Assembly (NCBI GenBank): GCA_922989275.2
Contig: OV277861.1
Coordinates: forward strand, 13,974,540 to 14,038,539
Reading direction: 5' to 3'
DNA: 64,000 nt
Origin: Gari tellinella
Lineage: Eukaryota > Mollusca > Bivalvia > Cardiida > Psammobiidae
The translations under genes and the position numbers were made by a program. Of this stretch, positions 43,180-53,816 are shown piece by piece (the stretch's first letter is position 1; every line of letters begins with the position of its first letter). The notes below the pieces were generated by a model that did no database searches, was not told where the DNA came from, and saw only the letters and a list, made by a program, of their open reading frames with translations.

Positions 43180-43435
43180 TTTCCTCCCTGAAACTTTAAA
43201 TGGACAATTCCAGATTCCATTTTAGTCTAGTCCATTTCTGACTTTTAAGGGTTGTTTTTGTGAATGTTTGGCATTGTGACAAACAGTGAATACCCTGATC
43301 AGAGGGCTCCTTTTGGGGCCCTCTGATCAGGGTCTTCACTGTTTGCATAGAACAAGTGTACTATTCACATGTACACTGTTTGAAAAGCACGCCTATATGC
43401 GGGACTAGGGTTCAAAGAGTTAATACAATATTAAC
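43180..43435. mobile_element. Family J hairpin element
   Basis: The hairpin at 43280-43345 has 31-nt arms with two mismatches: caaacagtgaataccctgat and atcagggtcttcactgtttg, apex gagggctcc-tttt-ggggccctc. It has the same geometry as type 1 with different sequence. The flank agaacaagtgtactattcac also occurs in the relic near 4785. Termini are uncertain. Confidence 0.65.
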
Positions 43436-43862
43436 TGTACATTTGTAGCCATTGGTTCAGAGATATATAGACGTTTGCTTATCCTTAGAAGTCAAATGAT
43501 GTCTGAAGGTGAATAAATCTTCACAAACATGCACAACATTGGCCGTAATACGTTTTTGCGACATATTAATCATTTACTTTTTAAAACTGTTATGGTTTCA
43601 TGATGAACGTTTTATTACTTTTGTGTAGGAAGTATGGGTAACATTTAAATGCATTTTTACTTGATTCGTTACTATTTTGTTTAATATTTGACTAACTCTT
43701 ATGGAAAATATGTTCTCCTTTTCCGTACCACGAAAGCGCATTCAGGTGACTTCGATTGTGCAGTTTAGTTTACAAAAAAAAAAAAAAAAACGAAAAAAGA
43801 GACAATTGTTTGGGAATGTCTTGGTCGGGTCGCAGGAACATGGTAGTGGGATACATATTCAG
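43436..43862. other. Non-coding sequence with an A17 run
   Basis: An oligo-A tract at about 43773-43790 has no clear retroposon attached. Confidence 0.4.
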
Positions 43863-43986
43863 GGTCCAAGGTTATAAAGCTTTTCAGTTGAGTCTAAAGT
43901 CGTTCTCAAGCATTTGATTGGTCAGATTTGAGCCTAGGCTTCAGAACACACTCAGACTCAGCTCAAACGCTTTACAACCTTGGGCC
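43863..43986. mobile_element. Family T MITE, CAG target duplication
   Basis: Ends ggtccaaggttataaagc and gctttacaaccttgggcc are inverted. CAG flanks both sides (43860-43862 and 43987-43989). The arms contain gttgagtctaaagtcgttct and the ggtcagatttgagc motif. The 3-bp CAG duplication suggests a PIF/Harbinger-like mobiliser (inference). Confidence 0.7.
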
Positions 43987-44657
43987 CAGTTCAACAGAAC
44001 ATACTTTCCAGGAAAACATTACGTATTGTATAACGGTTATATGACGTCAATTATCACATACACCCTTAAATATAAAGTATATATTATGTAATAGACCAAA
44101 TCCAATGATAATTATCGTATCTAAGCAAAACAGTTGCCGACAAACCATATTTGATTAAAATACCATGGCTATGGCCGTTCTTTTACCTGAGGGAACTTTA
44201 TATTGAGATCATATAATCCGATTTATGATTACGAAATGTGTGTCTAGCTGAGTTTTAATTAATACTGCTGAAGCGAGTTTCATTGCTCTTAAATGTCTGT
44301 ATAACGTGTCTCCATATCACAAATGTCGATCATTTGTAAAGTGCAGATAACTACTTAAAATAGAATAGCACTCGACAGAATAGATTTAATCATAGCTTGC
44401 CCTCGCCTGTATCTTTATCCGTATTACGGTCATTTTAACGCCATAACCTGTCATATTCACAGCAAAATATCGTCTACTCGCAAACATATTTTCTATTGTT
44501 GTTTTATTTCTAAAGTTTTTAGTTTCGAGGTGTTTGACTTATACACATTTATATAAATGTCAAACAGTTGAATACGCGATCAATGCACCTTAGCCTTAAG
44601 AAATATCGATCTGAGAATGGATAATGATAATGTAACATGGTGAAACAAATATGCAGC
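43987..44657. other. Non-coding sequence
   Basis: No feature is recognised except a weak A-like trace (gtcaaacagttgaatacgcg) at about 44558. Confidence 0.4.
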
Positions 44658-44732
44658 CATACCGGGACTCGCCAACGATCCATGGCTTACAAGGCGAGTT
44701 CTCTACCGACTGAGCCATCGGACCGCTTACAG
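44658..44732 (-). mobile_element. tRNA-like pol III sequence (Thr-type), SINE head or pseudogene
   Basis: Read on the minus strand: gatggctcagtcggtagaga is a canonical A-box and D-arm. ctcgccttgtaagc would place TGT as anticodon. The B-box region is altered (gatcgttggcgagtcccgg), and the anticodon stem does not pair fully. It is therefore a tRNA-derived relic, not a working tRNA. Confidence 0.5.
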
Positions 44733-44906
44733 TAAAGCTCGCTTATAACGAAGTCATCGGGACCGTCATAGAAAGATAGATAGATAGATAGATTTATTTC
44801 GGTAAAAAGTGTACATAACATGGCAAAGCATAATTAAAGCAAAGCATATAAGAGCCATGCAATGCGCACTAGAAGCCAAGGATAACACAAAAAGGAGAAT
44901 TATTTT

Positions 44907-44978
44907 CCTTATTTCCATTGTAGTCCTTATTTCCATTGTAGTCCTTATTTCCATTGTAGTCCTTATTTCCATTGTAGT
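44907..44978. repeat. 18-bp minisatellite, four exact copies
   Basis: ccttatttccattgtagt starts at 44907, 44925, 44943 and 44961. Because 18 is a multiple of 3, it gives long repetitive frames on both strands, which I do not regard as genes. Confidence 0.95.
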
Positions 44979-45302
44979 CAGTCTGATTTCTTTCGTTATA
45001 TCCAAATATCTATTATATCAGGTTAATTTTACTATGAGTTTTCTATACCTTCTGCTATTGGAGAAGAGGAATGCAATTTGTTTTGTTATATCCAATATTT
45101 GTTTTAATATTTGACTCATTTTAAAGTTGATTTCACTATTCAACTATTGATAAATTATTTTATATAATATCTGTAATACATCGAAATATTTCCCTTGTTC
45201 GGAATTTGTTTCCATGTAAATCCATAAGGTATCGTGTTTATTTTTAGATCTATACGTAGTTATACATCTTTTCTCGCTTTGTAGGTACATTATGTAATTT
45301 CA

Positions 45303-45394
45303 TGTGAAGCGCTTTTTAACGCACAACCCCTGTGTGAAAAGAGCGCGATATAAATCTGGAATAATAATAATAATATAATAAATATAATAATAAT
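45303..45394 (+). repeat. (AAT)n-tailed retroposon 3' end
   Basis: gtgaagcgctttttaacgca, ctgtgtgaaaagagcgcgat and a terminal aataataataat run form the inverse of the blocks at 406 and 17491. Confidence 0.6.
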
Positions 45395-45434
45395 TTCGTT
45401 TTATCCAATTTCGTTTTAAGCGAGTTTCACTGTA

Positions 45435-46111
45435 TACTTTTCTCTCACAGTTAGACAATACTGAAACAACTCATGTATGTATGTGTGCGGCGCACTGTGC
45501 AAATATAATACTAATTTACTAATCACTGAAATACTGTTTTACTACGCAGACTGTTAAAACAGTTGAGAGAATCTAGTTTGACAAACTTGGATCACCACGA
45601 GTGATTGAATCATTTCAAAGTATCCCATTGTTGTTCCCGAGCAGTGCGGCAAATCAGGCTGAAAATCAGGCCACGTAGAGTCCTTGTGTTAACAGTGACT
45701 CAGAACAAATTTGTTATAAAACTGCTTAACGTTACATCATTATGACGCCATGTTACAATACTGACGTTATTCCGAAAACGAAACTAAATGTCAATGATCA
45801 TTTTCAGTCATTATGAACAAGTTTAGATTAAAATTCATTTAAAATTTGAGTATTCATCAGAAAAGTCTTTCCTCAACACATTGATGCAGTTTTGCTTTAT
45901 TCTAATTTGTTAGTGTTTTTTTTTTTATCGATGAGTGAATAAAATCTTACAATATTTATGACAAATACTTTCCAAAGCAGCTGATGGACGATTGAAAGGA
46001 AGATATTTCGTATTTTGTGTCAATTGGTGTTTATGTGATTAATAGAATATTAAATACGCGTGTTTTCGGCATTGAATTTATTGAACTCGTTGGATAAAAT
46101 GATAATAATAG
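45435..46111. other. Non-coding sequence
   Basis: No element or exon was recognised before the LINE fragment. Confidence 0.4.
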
Positions 46112-46426
46112 TATGTTGCTCGCACAAGTAGTGTCACTGAAATGATGAGACAACTGAAATGGCAGCCTCTATCAGAAAAAATGAGAAATCAACGCCTGGC
46201 ATTCTTCTTTAGAATCATCAATAACCTAATTGCCGTCCCCGCGGACTCTATGCATATTGAAAGAAAGAAAGCAAAGGAAATCACATAAACAAGCAGTGAA
46301 AATAGTATCGTGCTTTACAGACATTTATAAAAAAAAGTTCATACCTAAAACTACCAGTGATTGGAACTCTTTACCAGAAAACATTAATGGAAGTAAAACC
46401 ATTGAAATATTCAAACCAGCTCTCCA
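46112..46426 (+). pseudogene. CR1/Jockey-type LINE ORF2 C-terminal fragment
   Basis: Plus strand. Frame from about 46112: SSVTEMMRQLKWQPLSEKMR, then RLAFFFRIINNLIAVPAD, the typical S-V-T-x-M-L-x-x-L-W-x-x-L ... Y-K-I-x-N block near the ORF2 C-terminus. After a shift near 46258-46275 the next frame gives KKKFIPKTTSDWNSLPENIN and IEIFKPAL, the P-R-T-x-x-x-W-N-x-L-P / F-K-x-x-L end of the protein. Upstream is cut by stops. The right edge is interrupted by the F element at 46427. No reverse-transcriptase catalytic residues are present. Confidence 0.8.
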
Positions 46427-46671
46427 GGGGCCCGTTTTACTAAACTACTATACGTAATTTTTTTGCGTAAGTCAAATTTTAAAATTTTAATTTTAATTTT
46501 TTTATTATCACGTGCTACAAACAGCCAATAGCCAGATCAGAGGACGCGCTTTTAGCGCGTTCTCTGATCTGGCTATTTGCTGTTTGCAAACGTTTATGAT
46601 CGAAAAATAAGAGTTAAACGATTTTGACTTACGCAAATATTTTGCGTAAGTTGTTTAGTAAAACGGGCCCC
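46427..46671 (+). mobile_element. Family F (Harbinger-like) MITE inserted in LINE fragment
   Basis: Perfect 18-bp ends gggcccgttttactaaac and gtttagtaaaacgggccc. CAG flanks both sides, and removing the element plus one CAG rejoins ctctccag-aaccattacc in the LINE frame. The central hairpin (about 46517-46590) has arms caaacagccaatagccagat and atctggctatttgctgtttg with apex gaggacgcgcttttagcgcgttctc. Confidence 0.85.
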
Positions 46672-47564
46672 AGAACCATTACCCACGCCACTAATAAAAA
46701 TATTTGCGCGCACACAGTTTCCTCTATAATATTTGCTAATTAAGTGAGCTTCTTTCGAGTACCGTACAGAAGGTTTACAAAATATTATTTTTATCCAACT
46801 CGTTCAATAAATTCAATACTGAAAACACCCTCATTCAATATCCTCTATATTTTAAGAATTAGGTGAATCGATACCATGACCTTAATTGTTGTGAAATAAA
46901 TTTACTTCTAATTTATAACCAATCAGAATGCTTCATATCATTGTTTATTTACTACGCTGTACGCAACTGTTGCAAATGGTGTTTTTGAACATTAACTTAA
47001 GCAACTCGATGTCTCATCTTGATCAAAGATATTTGAAACTCGGTTGATGTAAATACAACGTTGCCATATCTATGCATTGCTGCGAACCACACGCTTTATA
47101 GGCAACAGTTACATAACATGCTAAGGGCAAATTAAAACGAGATTTGTGAATCTGTAAAGTTATTTGATGAGTTGCTTTTCGGTTGATAAAATAAGCACAT
47201 TTTATCTTGCTTACTAGAACATGTACTGAAGTGATTTTTAAACCGGCACTGAATACACTTAGTCGGACATATATAACTTTAAAATGAAAGTCATGGTTAA
47301 CGATATGAGTTTCAATATTACACACCAGCGGCATGACTTTACAAATATAGAGACCATAAGAATTGCTGTTTTGTTTAACACTACATGTATTTGCAATGTA
47401 ATTTGGAGCTATTTATAAGCACATTTTCTAAATAATGTTTATCACAATGAAAGTAAGCTATACTATTGTACTTAACCTTTAACCGCCAATTTGTATCTTT
47501 GCTGTCACATTGTCCTCTATGTCAATATTGGTGTCTGCAATATCGTTTCAAGATAAGTGATAAT
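46672..47564. other. Non-coding sequence
   Basis: A 103-codon minus-strand frame at 47023-47334 has no domain-like features. No repeats were recognised. Confidence 0.45.
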
Positions 47565-47785
47565 CCTTTACATCATAGCCTGTTTCTAGTATTGAAGACA
47601 GATGGCCACTTAAAGTATGTTGAAAGTAAAGCCTTTTTATATATGCGCATTCAACATTGATTTCGGACTGCTTTAAACTAGCATCTACTAGAATATATAA
47701 AATAGTTCTTATAATACTTATCTATATGACTGTATGAAGTGGGACTATTTATCTCAGTGAATAAATGAACTTAAAGCGTAAAAGA
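47565..47785 (-). mobile_element. Degenerate family C copy
   Basis: cctttacatcatagcctgtt, then cacttaaagtatgttgaaag and gactgctttaaactagcatc are eroded C features. The apex of the hairpin is lost and the right terminus is worn. Confidence 0.55.
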
Positions 47786-48552
47786 TGTATTTATGATATA
47801 ATATTAAGGCAAAGTAACTGACAAATGTTTGATACAAGTGATAAATAGTTTGCAAAGTCCGATTAAGTCCCCTATAGCGGTGACAATGTAAACAGTCTCG
47901 TTTTGAAAGAGGTTCCCTATACCTATTGTAACATGTTTTTACGTGTGAAAAGGTGAGTATTTTTCTACAACTGTAGCTGATAGAAACTCGTAGCCATTCC
48001 AAGTACAAAAATGTTCTGCTAACAATCTTAATAACCTTAAATTTGAAAGGCTTCACCTGAAGCCACTACGTGAATGGTAATTATGTTTGATAATCATCTC
48101 AGACAAGGTATAATTGGACATTCAAATCTACTCTTACAGCCTCTCTATACCATTTGGCTTACCATTTGGTCTGCAAATATGTGTATAACAGCTACACAAT
48201 CGGAGACGGCTTGGTAGTACTGAACCATTTCCCTGCAATGACGGCATAAATTTTAAACAATTATCGTCTGCTTTTATTTCTCAAATTTAAATATTAAATA
48301 GTTTGACTTAAGACATATGAGGGTGAGTGTTAAACAGTCTGGATCTTGATCAGGCGTCAAATCTAGTTCCAAACTGTAGTTAATAATGTTTGTATTCGGC
48401 TGACAATAATAGGAGCGCCGTTATCATATTTGTTTTAGTAAATATAAGTACAACCCCTATACAAAACAAGGCAATAACATGTTTAAGAAACTCTGGATCG
48501 CAAACATTTTGGAGACGCCTTGACCGATCTAGCCGTTTTATGAATGTTTATG
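47786..48552. other. Non-coding with an A-like relic near 48320-48385
   Basis: gtgttaaacagtctggatct, gatcaggcgtcaa and ctagttccaaactgtagtta are a worn type-1 hairpin. Otherwise nothing is recognised. Confidence 0.4.
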
Positions 48553-48790
48553 TTAACCCTTTCACTACCACAGCCAAGCAATTCGTTTAAATTCTGATTA
48601 ACAGCCTCGCAATGCTGCTTCTCATCTAGATCCAAACTGTTTGACACTCACCTCAATGTTCCTTAAATTCAGAACACAATTATATGATTCTAAAATTTAT
48701 AAATAAAAGTACATAGGCGAACAACTCTAGCAGATGACCATCACTGTGTTGGGTGGGATTTTATGCCATGAAGGCATTAAAAGGGTTGAT
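48553..48790 (+). mobile_element. Family A MITE with one hairpin arm
   Basis: The left end is ttaaccctttcactaccaca and the right end aaggcattaaaagggtt. Only the right arm remains (tctagatccaaactgtttga), followed by the flank (ctcaatgttccttaaattc, gcagatgaccatcac). Confidence 0.6.
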
Positions 48791-49845
48791 CTATGTCTGA
48801 TGCTTCTCACAAGATTCCAAATGTGTGTCATTACTTTCAAAGGACATTATACAGATTAGCTATCGATACACATGTCTCCCTTAGCAGCTTATTGATTGAA
48901 GCTTACGATTGGCTGATTACGTGTCGTAATTCTACGAACTGGAATATAGACTATAATCTTGTTACTGCAAAGTTAATGATAAGCTATATTGTTTAACCTT
49001 TTACTGGCATAATATCGCTTTCTAAACCGTTACCGTCTGCTTCTATTACTGAATCTTAGAATTTAGACAGTTTGTTTTTAGAACTATTGATAATATCAAA
49101 ACTGTTTTGATCCTTCCCGGATGCCTCATTCCTCAACATATAGACACAATATTGAGTGACTGTTTGTTCCGAATAGCTTACATTGTGACTGTTGTGTTTT
49201 TGTGGGTTACTTTAGACGAGTTTAACACTTTTCCTACTAAGCGTCGTTTTGGTGACAAATCCACACTTTTGTTTGTTCAATGGATGCGTCCTTAGTTCCC
49301 AATATAGTACATTTGTACTTGTTGCATATTACGAATGTAGAATAGTTTGTGTTCCGATTTAACTTAAAAGCGTTAACAGAATTATTGTATCTATTATAAA
49401 TATTACCAGCAAAATAGCAAAAACAGAATATAACAAGTACCTATATATAAATGATACTTGTTATCTAAGAATAACGGCATTCACCAGAGAGAAACACTGA
49501 ATGTGATATAAATGTAACACATTTGGAAATGAAAAATTAGCTTACAGTACATTGTTTTATCAGTGAATGCATCATTAACATTGAAGCTAAACAACACACT
49601 GTTGCGTTTGAAACTTGACGTACAGTATATAACATAATAAAAGGGTCATTTTTGACCAGAATGGTTAAGCTTGTAGCCAAAGTACGTTCATGGTGACATT
49701 AAAATGGGGCATGTGGTTTCAGAAAAAAACACATAAACTGAGTAAGCTTTCTCTGAAAGTGTATAAGGAAATATTCCAATTCCGCTGGCAGCCATACTTT
49801 TTAGGCTAGGAAATAACATAGAGTCTCGCCCATGGATAATGTGTG
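48791..49845. other. Non-coding sequence
   Basis: Worn A-like traces lie near 49000-49120 (taccgtctgcttctattact, atcaaaactgttttgatcct). No exon was recognised in the remainder. Confidence 0.4.
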
Positions 49846-50095
49846 TACAGTGGAGAATCTGTTATTCTTTCCCGTTTGAACGCAAACGTACGCAAACGCA
49901 AAGCACTAAAACGTAGAAAAGAACAACATTTGGACAATTCTGATAATTCATGTTTATTTTGGTGGCAAACAGTTTGGAGCCTGATCAGACGCCGGGTTAC
50001 CCGGCGTCTGATATGGCTCCAAACTGTTTGCACTGTAAATAATAGTTTTAGCGTATACGCGTTTATTGGGAAAGAATAACAGATTCTCCGCTGTA
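49846..50095 (+). mobile_element. Family H MITE, full length
   Basis: TA-bounded ends tacagtggagaatctgttat and ataacagattctccgctgta. The hairpin (about 49969-50031) has ggagcctgatcagacgccgg and ccggcgtctgatatggctcc arms with a ttac-type apex. It is very similar to 56192-56441. Confidence 0.9.
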
Positions 50096-51033
50096 AGAGA
50101 TTTTTCTCAAATTTTAAAAGCTTGGCGTTGGTTTAAAAAAGAGGATAAGCTGCACTTAAATGCTACCACAGAACACTATCTCACTCAACTAGCGGGTACA
50201 TTTGGTTTGCAGTAAATATCGTGCAATTAATTGAAGTAAAAAATGTCATCAGATTCTTTTTAATAGAAAATATCATGGTTGTGGCTGTCCACTATTGACT
50301 TTGTCACTGCCATGACGTCATCGGATTAAAATTAATGTCGTCTACGTTTACTTCCTAAGTTAAAATTTAGCTAAATAGACTTGATTATTATTGTTTTGAG
50401 TGTAAAAATCAAATTGTTACATGTTTACTTAAAACAATTCGATACGATTGTAAAATGCATTGGTCTGCATAAGACACCGAGTTACTCACCGTTCTATGAT
50501 AAAGAAAAACACAAACATCTTTAAATTTAATGATTACATTAATAAAAATCATAAATACATGTACACGTTAAAAACGATAATTGTTCAGCATCATGCTCGT
50601 AAGTTATGATTGAATTGAAAATTAATTATTTTCATATTATCAAACATTGCAACTTTGATATGTTATGTTTCCTTGTAAACCAAATACACGGTTAAAGAAC
50701 AAACGCAGGTGCAGCGGCTCCGTATAGAGACACATTTTATATTTTATGTGCCAACATATCGCTTGGTATGAAAGCAGTTTTTAGCAAATTGTCACACCCA
50801 CATGGAATATATTTGTAACAGTTTTGTAATTTAATTAGTGGTATTAAACGATTCAATGCCAATGTTAATTGTTTTCTATTTTCGGCTTATGACGTATTTT
50901 ATATAAAAACTGGATATTTCCTGTTCGCGGCTTATGAAAAATATCCGCATATTTGCTGAGCATTTTTAATTTCTAAGTAGTAGCATAAGTAGAGCTGTAA
51001 AATTCAATTTCAAGGTTCGTCCTCAATTTTGAA
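50096..51033. other. AT-rich non-coding sequence
   Basis: No repeat element or exon was recognised. A tgacgtcatcgg block near 50310 followed by taatgtcgtctacg hints at a very old A copy. Confidence 0.4.
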
Positions 51034-51380
51034 TACTGTAAAACCGATTTTATTCGCGAGAATATTCTTTCAAATACTCTTTATTTTCTCTGTTTGTACA
51101 TTTCTACAAATACATGAGAACTATCCTAACACACATTCAAAACATATAATTTACGCGTTAATTCGCGAATGTGTTGCCTCGTGTCTCTTGTTTTGAAAAT
51201 GGGTGACTTCTTTAAGTAGGTTGAAAGTAAAGCAGAATGTGCCTTAAGGCACAATCCGCTTTACTTTCAGCCTGCTGCTTCAAGCTGCCGCCTGCTAGAA
51301 ATATTGCATGATGTCGCGAATAAATACAAAATCGCAATACGGGAAATATTCATGACGCGAAAAATACCTGTTTTACAGTA
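51034..51380. mobile_element. Family G MITE with complete type-2 hairpin
   Basis: Ends tactgtaaaaccgattttat and aaaaatacctgttttacagta are inverted. Subterminal tattcgcgagaata and tcatgacgcgaaaa are CpG-rich. The hairpin (about 51212-51288) has arms ttaagtaggttgaaagtaaa and tttactttcagcctgctgct around gtgccttaaggcac. It lacks the C-family TTAA termini, so this is not simply a nested C copy. Confidence 0.85.
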
Positions 51381-51576
51381 TGAATTTCAGCTGTGGCGTG
51401 AATTACAAAGACAAAAGTATCACACACTCAATCACCGTGAGCGCTAATTAATTCTGAAAGATCTTGTGATTTACCTTTAACATTTACCGACTTTTGCTAC
51501 TAGATATATTTTCCTATTCAACATTTCTTGGAGTTGACCTATATTTTGAGTTTTGTTTATGAAATATTATCACAAT

Positions 51577-51765
51577 CAGGGCTCCAGATAAGAGGGAGTA
51601 AACTGAACAAATCCAATATTTACTCTTATTGTAGCACCAAACCCTACGGTGTGACTACTCATTAGAATCGTCTCGAAGAGACGATTCTTATGAGAAGTGA
51701 CACTATATTTTAATGCAAAAATAAAAAATTTTTTTTAAGAAATACTCCATCTATCTGGAGTCCTG
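51577..51765 (+). mobile_element. Family S (hAT-like) MITE with 8-bp target duplication
   Basis: Ends cagggctccagataagaggg and atctatctggagtcctg are inverted. The exact 8-bp duplication atcacaat lies at 51569-51576 and 51766-51773. A small hairpin (ctcattagaatcgtctcg / agagacgattcttatgag, about 51657-51693) is central. CAGGG ends with 8-bp duplications are the hAT signature (established). Confidence 0.85.
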
Positions 51766-51773
51766 ATCACAAT

Positions 51774-52990
51774 GTCAAACATTGGGATCCATGGATACTG
51801 AGCTACGTAGAATCTCATTCAGACCCATACTGTCTGTAACTGATAACGTAATTTCGCCGGTAGCGGGCTGAATGTTTAGCGATCGCCGAGGAAGAAAGTA
51901 TGCCTTATATGTGTTATAGAAATTGCCCAGCTACATAACTAGCGTTTTGTATTTGTTCGCGGGTACCATTTATTGCAACATTCTACAATGTAGGTATATG
52001 TAATGATTGGCTTTTATTGTTTTAATTGAAATATAAATCGTTGGTAAAATGAATAACACTATTCCGCACAAAAGGTTATTGACATATAAATATTTTCTTT
52101 TTTTGAAATATAAGCACTTGTCTATATAAATGCATACAAATTGACGTTGAGCATACGTTCAATTTTTTATGCAAACTGATTTAATTGTATTATACAGATA
52201 CTTCATGTGTGTTTGGGGAACAATCAACACTATTTAACGCAAGATCGGTGTTGTATTTATAGCTTTGCATTATTTCCTCACATTGTCTGTATATCTAAAT
52301 TATTGTCAGGATTTCATTCTGTTTGTTCTTAATCATGATTTTATCACTCTTGATGTGATCATAAATGTTACTGCGCTGTTCTTCTACCATCTGCCTTGTC
52401 GGTGGTCATTCTTGGTCATTCCTGTTTAATTCCTAGGACTGCCTGAGACAATGCGGACATAATCACAGTATTGCAAAATTTCGAACATTATTTCGCACCT
52501 GGCGCGGAAACTATGTAGAAATGTCATTTTGGAATATGATGTTCTAATACTAGAGTTTATATTTTATGAGACTTTTATTTAGGATTTTTATCCGTTACAG
52601 ATACTAGGTATCGATAGTTGATATGTATTATCCTATATCGTAAACATGTGCATCCTGTCGAGCAAGCAATGATTAAGGATACAAAACGTTCATGCAAACT
52701 CACGAATGTACAATATACTTCATTAAGCAATTGTGTTATTGCGCGCAGTAGTCTGAGCAATTATCAGATACAAGTTATAATTTTGTAGTTTACTATAACA
52801 TATATAGTCTTTGAAAGGATTTGCAATACAATAAAGGTCTCGATATATTGCATGTACCCTATGCATCGTTGTTGTACATCATCCCTGCTAAATTAAACAA
52901 TAAGGACGGCCTGTACTGAAGAAGAATGAATTGCCGATATTAGAAAAAACTGCATAGAATTCTAAACTTTAGAATAAAAACAGACAATAA
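51774..52990. other. Non-coding sequence
   Basis: About 1.2 kb with no recognised repeat or exon. Weak type-1-like traces lie at 51775-51840 (aaacattgggatccatggat, cagacccatactgtctg). Confidence 0.45.
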
Positions 52991-53000
52991 GTGAGCGAAC

Positions 53001-53450
53001 GCGTCTGTTTAAAGACCCCAAACCTTCCCGAAGGTCCTAAAATCTTCTTAAATAATTTAAAAACTACTTAATATACTTAAATTCTTTAAAATGTAATTAC
53101 ATATGGCTTATAAATGGCGAATTAAGGCTGATATGATGAAAAAAAAAGTTAAATTAGACTTAAATCTACGATGTTTCTCATTTCAAGGGGAGTTACTCGC
53201 ACAAAACGTAATATAGCTATATACACTTACTAAATATTAAACCATTACCCAATAGCCTGTTTCTTGTTTTGAATATAGATATCCACTTAAAGCAGGTTGA
53301 AAGTAAAGCAGAATGCGCCTTAAGGCGCATTCTGCGTTACGTTTAGTCTGCATTAAGCTACTATCTACTGGAATGTAGAAAACTTGTTTTTAAAAGTGGT
53401 TTGGGGAGGTTTGGAGAGGTTTAGGGAGGTTTGGGGTCTTTAGACGGACC
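53001..53450. mobile_element. Family V MITE with exact 10-bp target duplication
   Basis: Ends gcgtctgtttaaagacccca and tggggtctttagacggacc are inverted. gtgagcgaac flanks both sides exactly (52991-53000 and 53451-53460). A short G-rich repeat (gaggtttgggga-type, period 10, 53398-53437) lies next to the right TIR. A 9-11 bp duplication suggests a Mutator-like mobiliser (inference). A partial C copy lies inside from TTAA 53237. Confidence 0.8.
53237..53385 (-). mobile_element. Partial family C copy inside V
   Basis: ttaaaccattacccaatagc is a C terminus. The hairpin (about 53288-53356) has ttaaagcaggttgaaagtaa and ttacgtttagtctgcattaa arms. The other terminus is missing. Confidence 0.7.
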
Positions 53451-53571
53451 GTGAGCGAACAAATGATGTAATAGCAGCGGATATGGTAGACGGGTTATAA
53501 CGTGATTATGGCTGTTGTATAAAATTTGATGTTCATTATTTAATTCTGTCTCAGTTTGTTGAATTTCTCCT

Positions 53572-53816
53572 TTAAGCCTTTCTCCATAGAAGTGCCTTTT
53601 AGCTCATTCAATTTCTTCTTTCGCTTAAGAAAATAGTTTATGCAGTCTTGAATTTGTATTATGAGGAATAGTTTCTTAATTATAACAGGTATTAGTTTAA
53701 TGCAGGCTGAAAGTAAAGCAGAATGTGCCTTAAGGCACATTTTGCTTTACTTTCAACCTGTTTTAAGTTTTCACCTATTTTCAAAAATAGAAACAGGTTA
53801 TGGGGTAAAGGGTTAA
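53572..53816 (+). mobile_element. Family C MITE, full length
   Basis: TTAA at both ends; termini ttaagcctttctccatagaa and atggggtaaagggttaa. The hairpin centre is gaatgtgccttaaggcacattt, a variant of the usual gcgc apex. Both sides of the stem carry the same g-to-t / c-to-a change. Confidence 0.85.

Larger units (their letters stand above)
44728..45434. mobile_element. TIR element with pogo-like ends, 0.7 kb, composite
   Basis: Ends tacagtaaagctcgcttata and ttttaagcgagtttcactgta are inverted, TA-bounded. Inside: a gata run (44776-44793), an 18-bp minisatellite (44907-44978) and an (aat)n-tailed retroposon end (45303-45394). No transposase coding was found. Confidence 0.6.

Noticed and set aside
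44658..44732. Functional tRNA-Thr gene
   Set aside because: The A-box is good but the B-box and anticodon stem are altered, so the cloverleaf is not intact.
44766..45114. Open frames on both strands with repeated six-residue units
   Set aside because: They come from an 18-bp minisatellite whose length is a multiple of three; low-complexity artefact.
47023..47334. 103-codon minus-strand frame
   Set aside because: No recognisable motif and no second exon; this length is expected by chance in a window this size.
53398..53437. Interstitial telomere-like repeat (ggtttgg-type)
   Set aside because: The period is 10 and the array is confined to the edge of the V element; it is not (TTAGGG)n.
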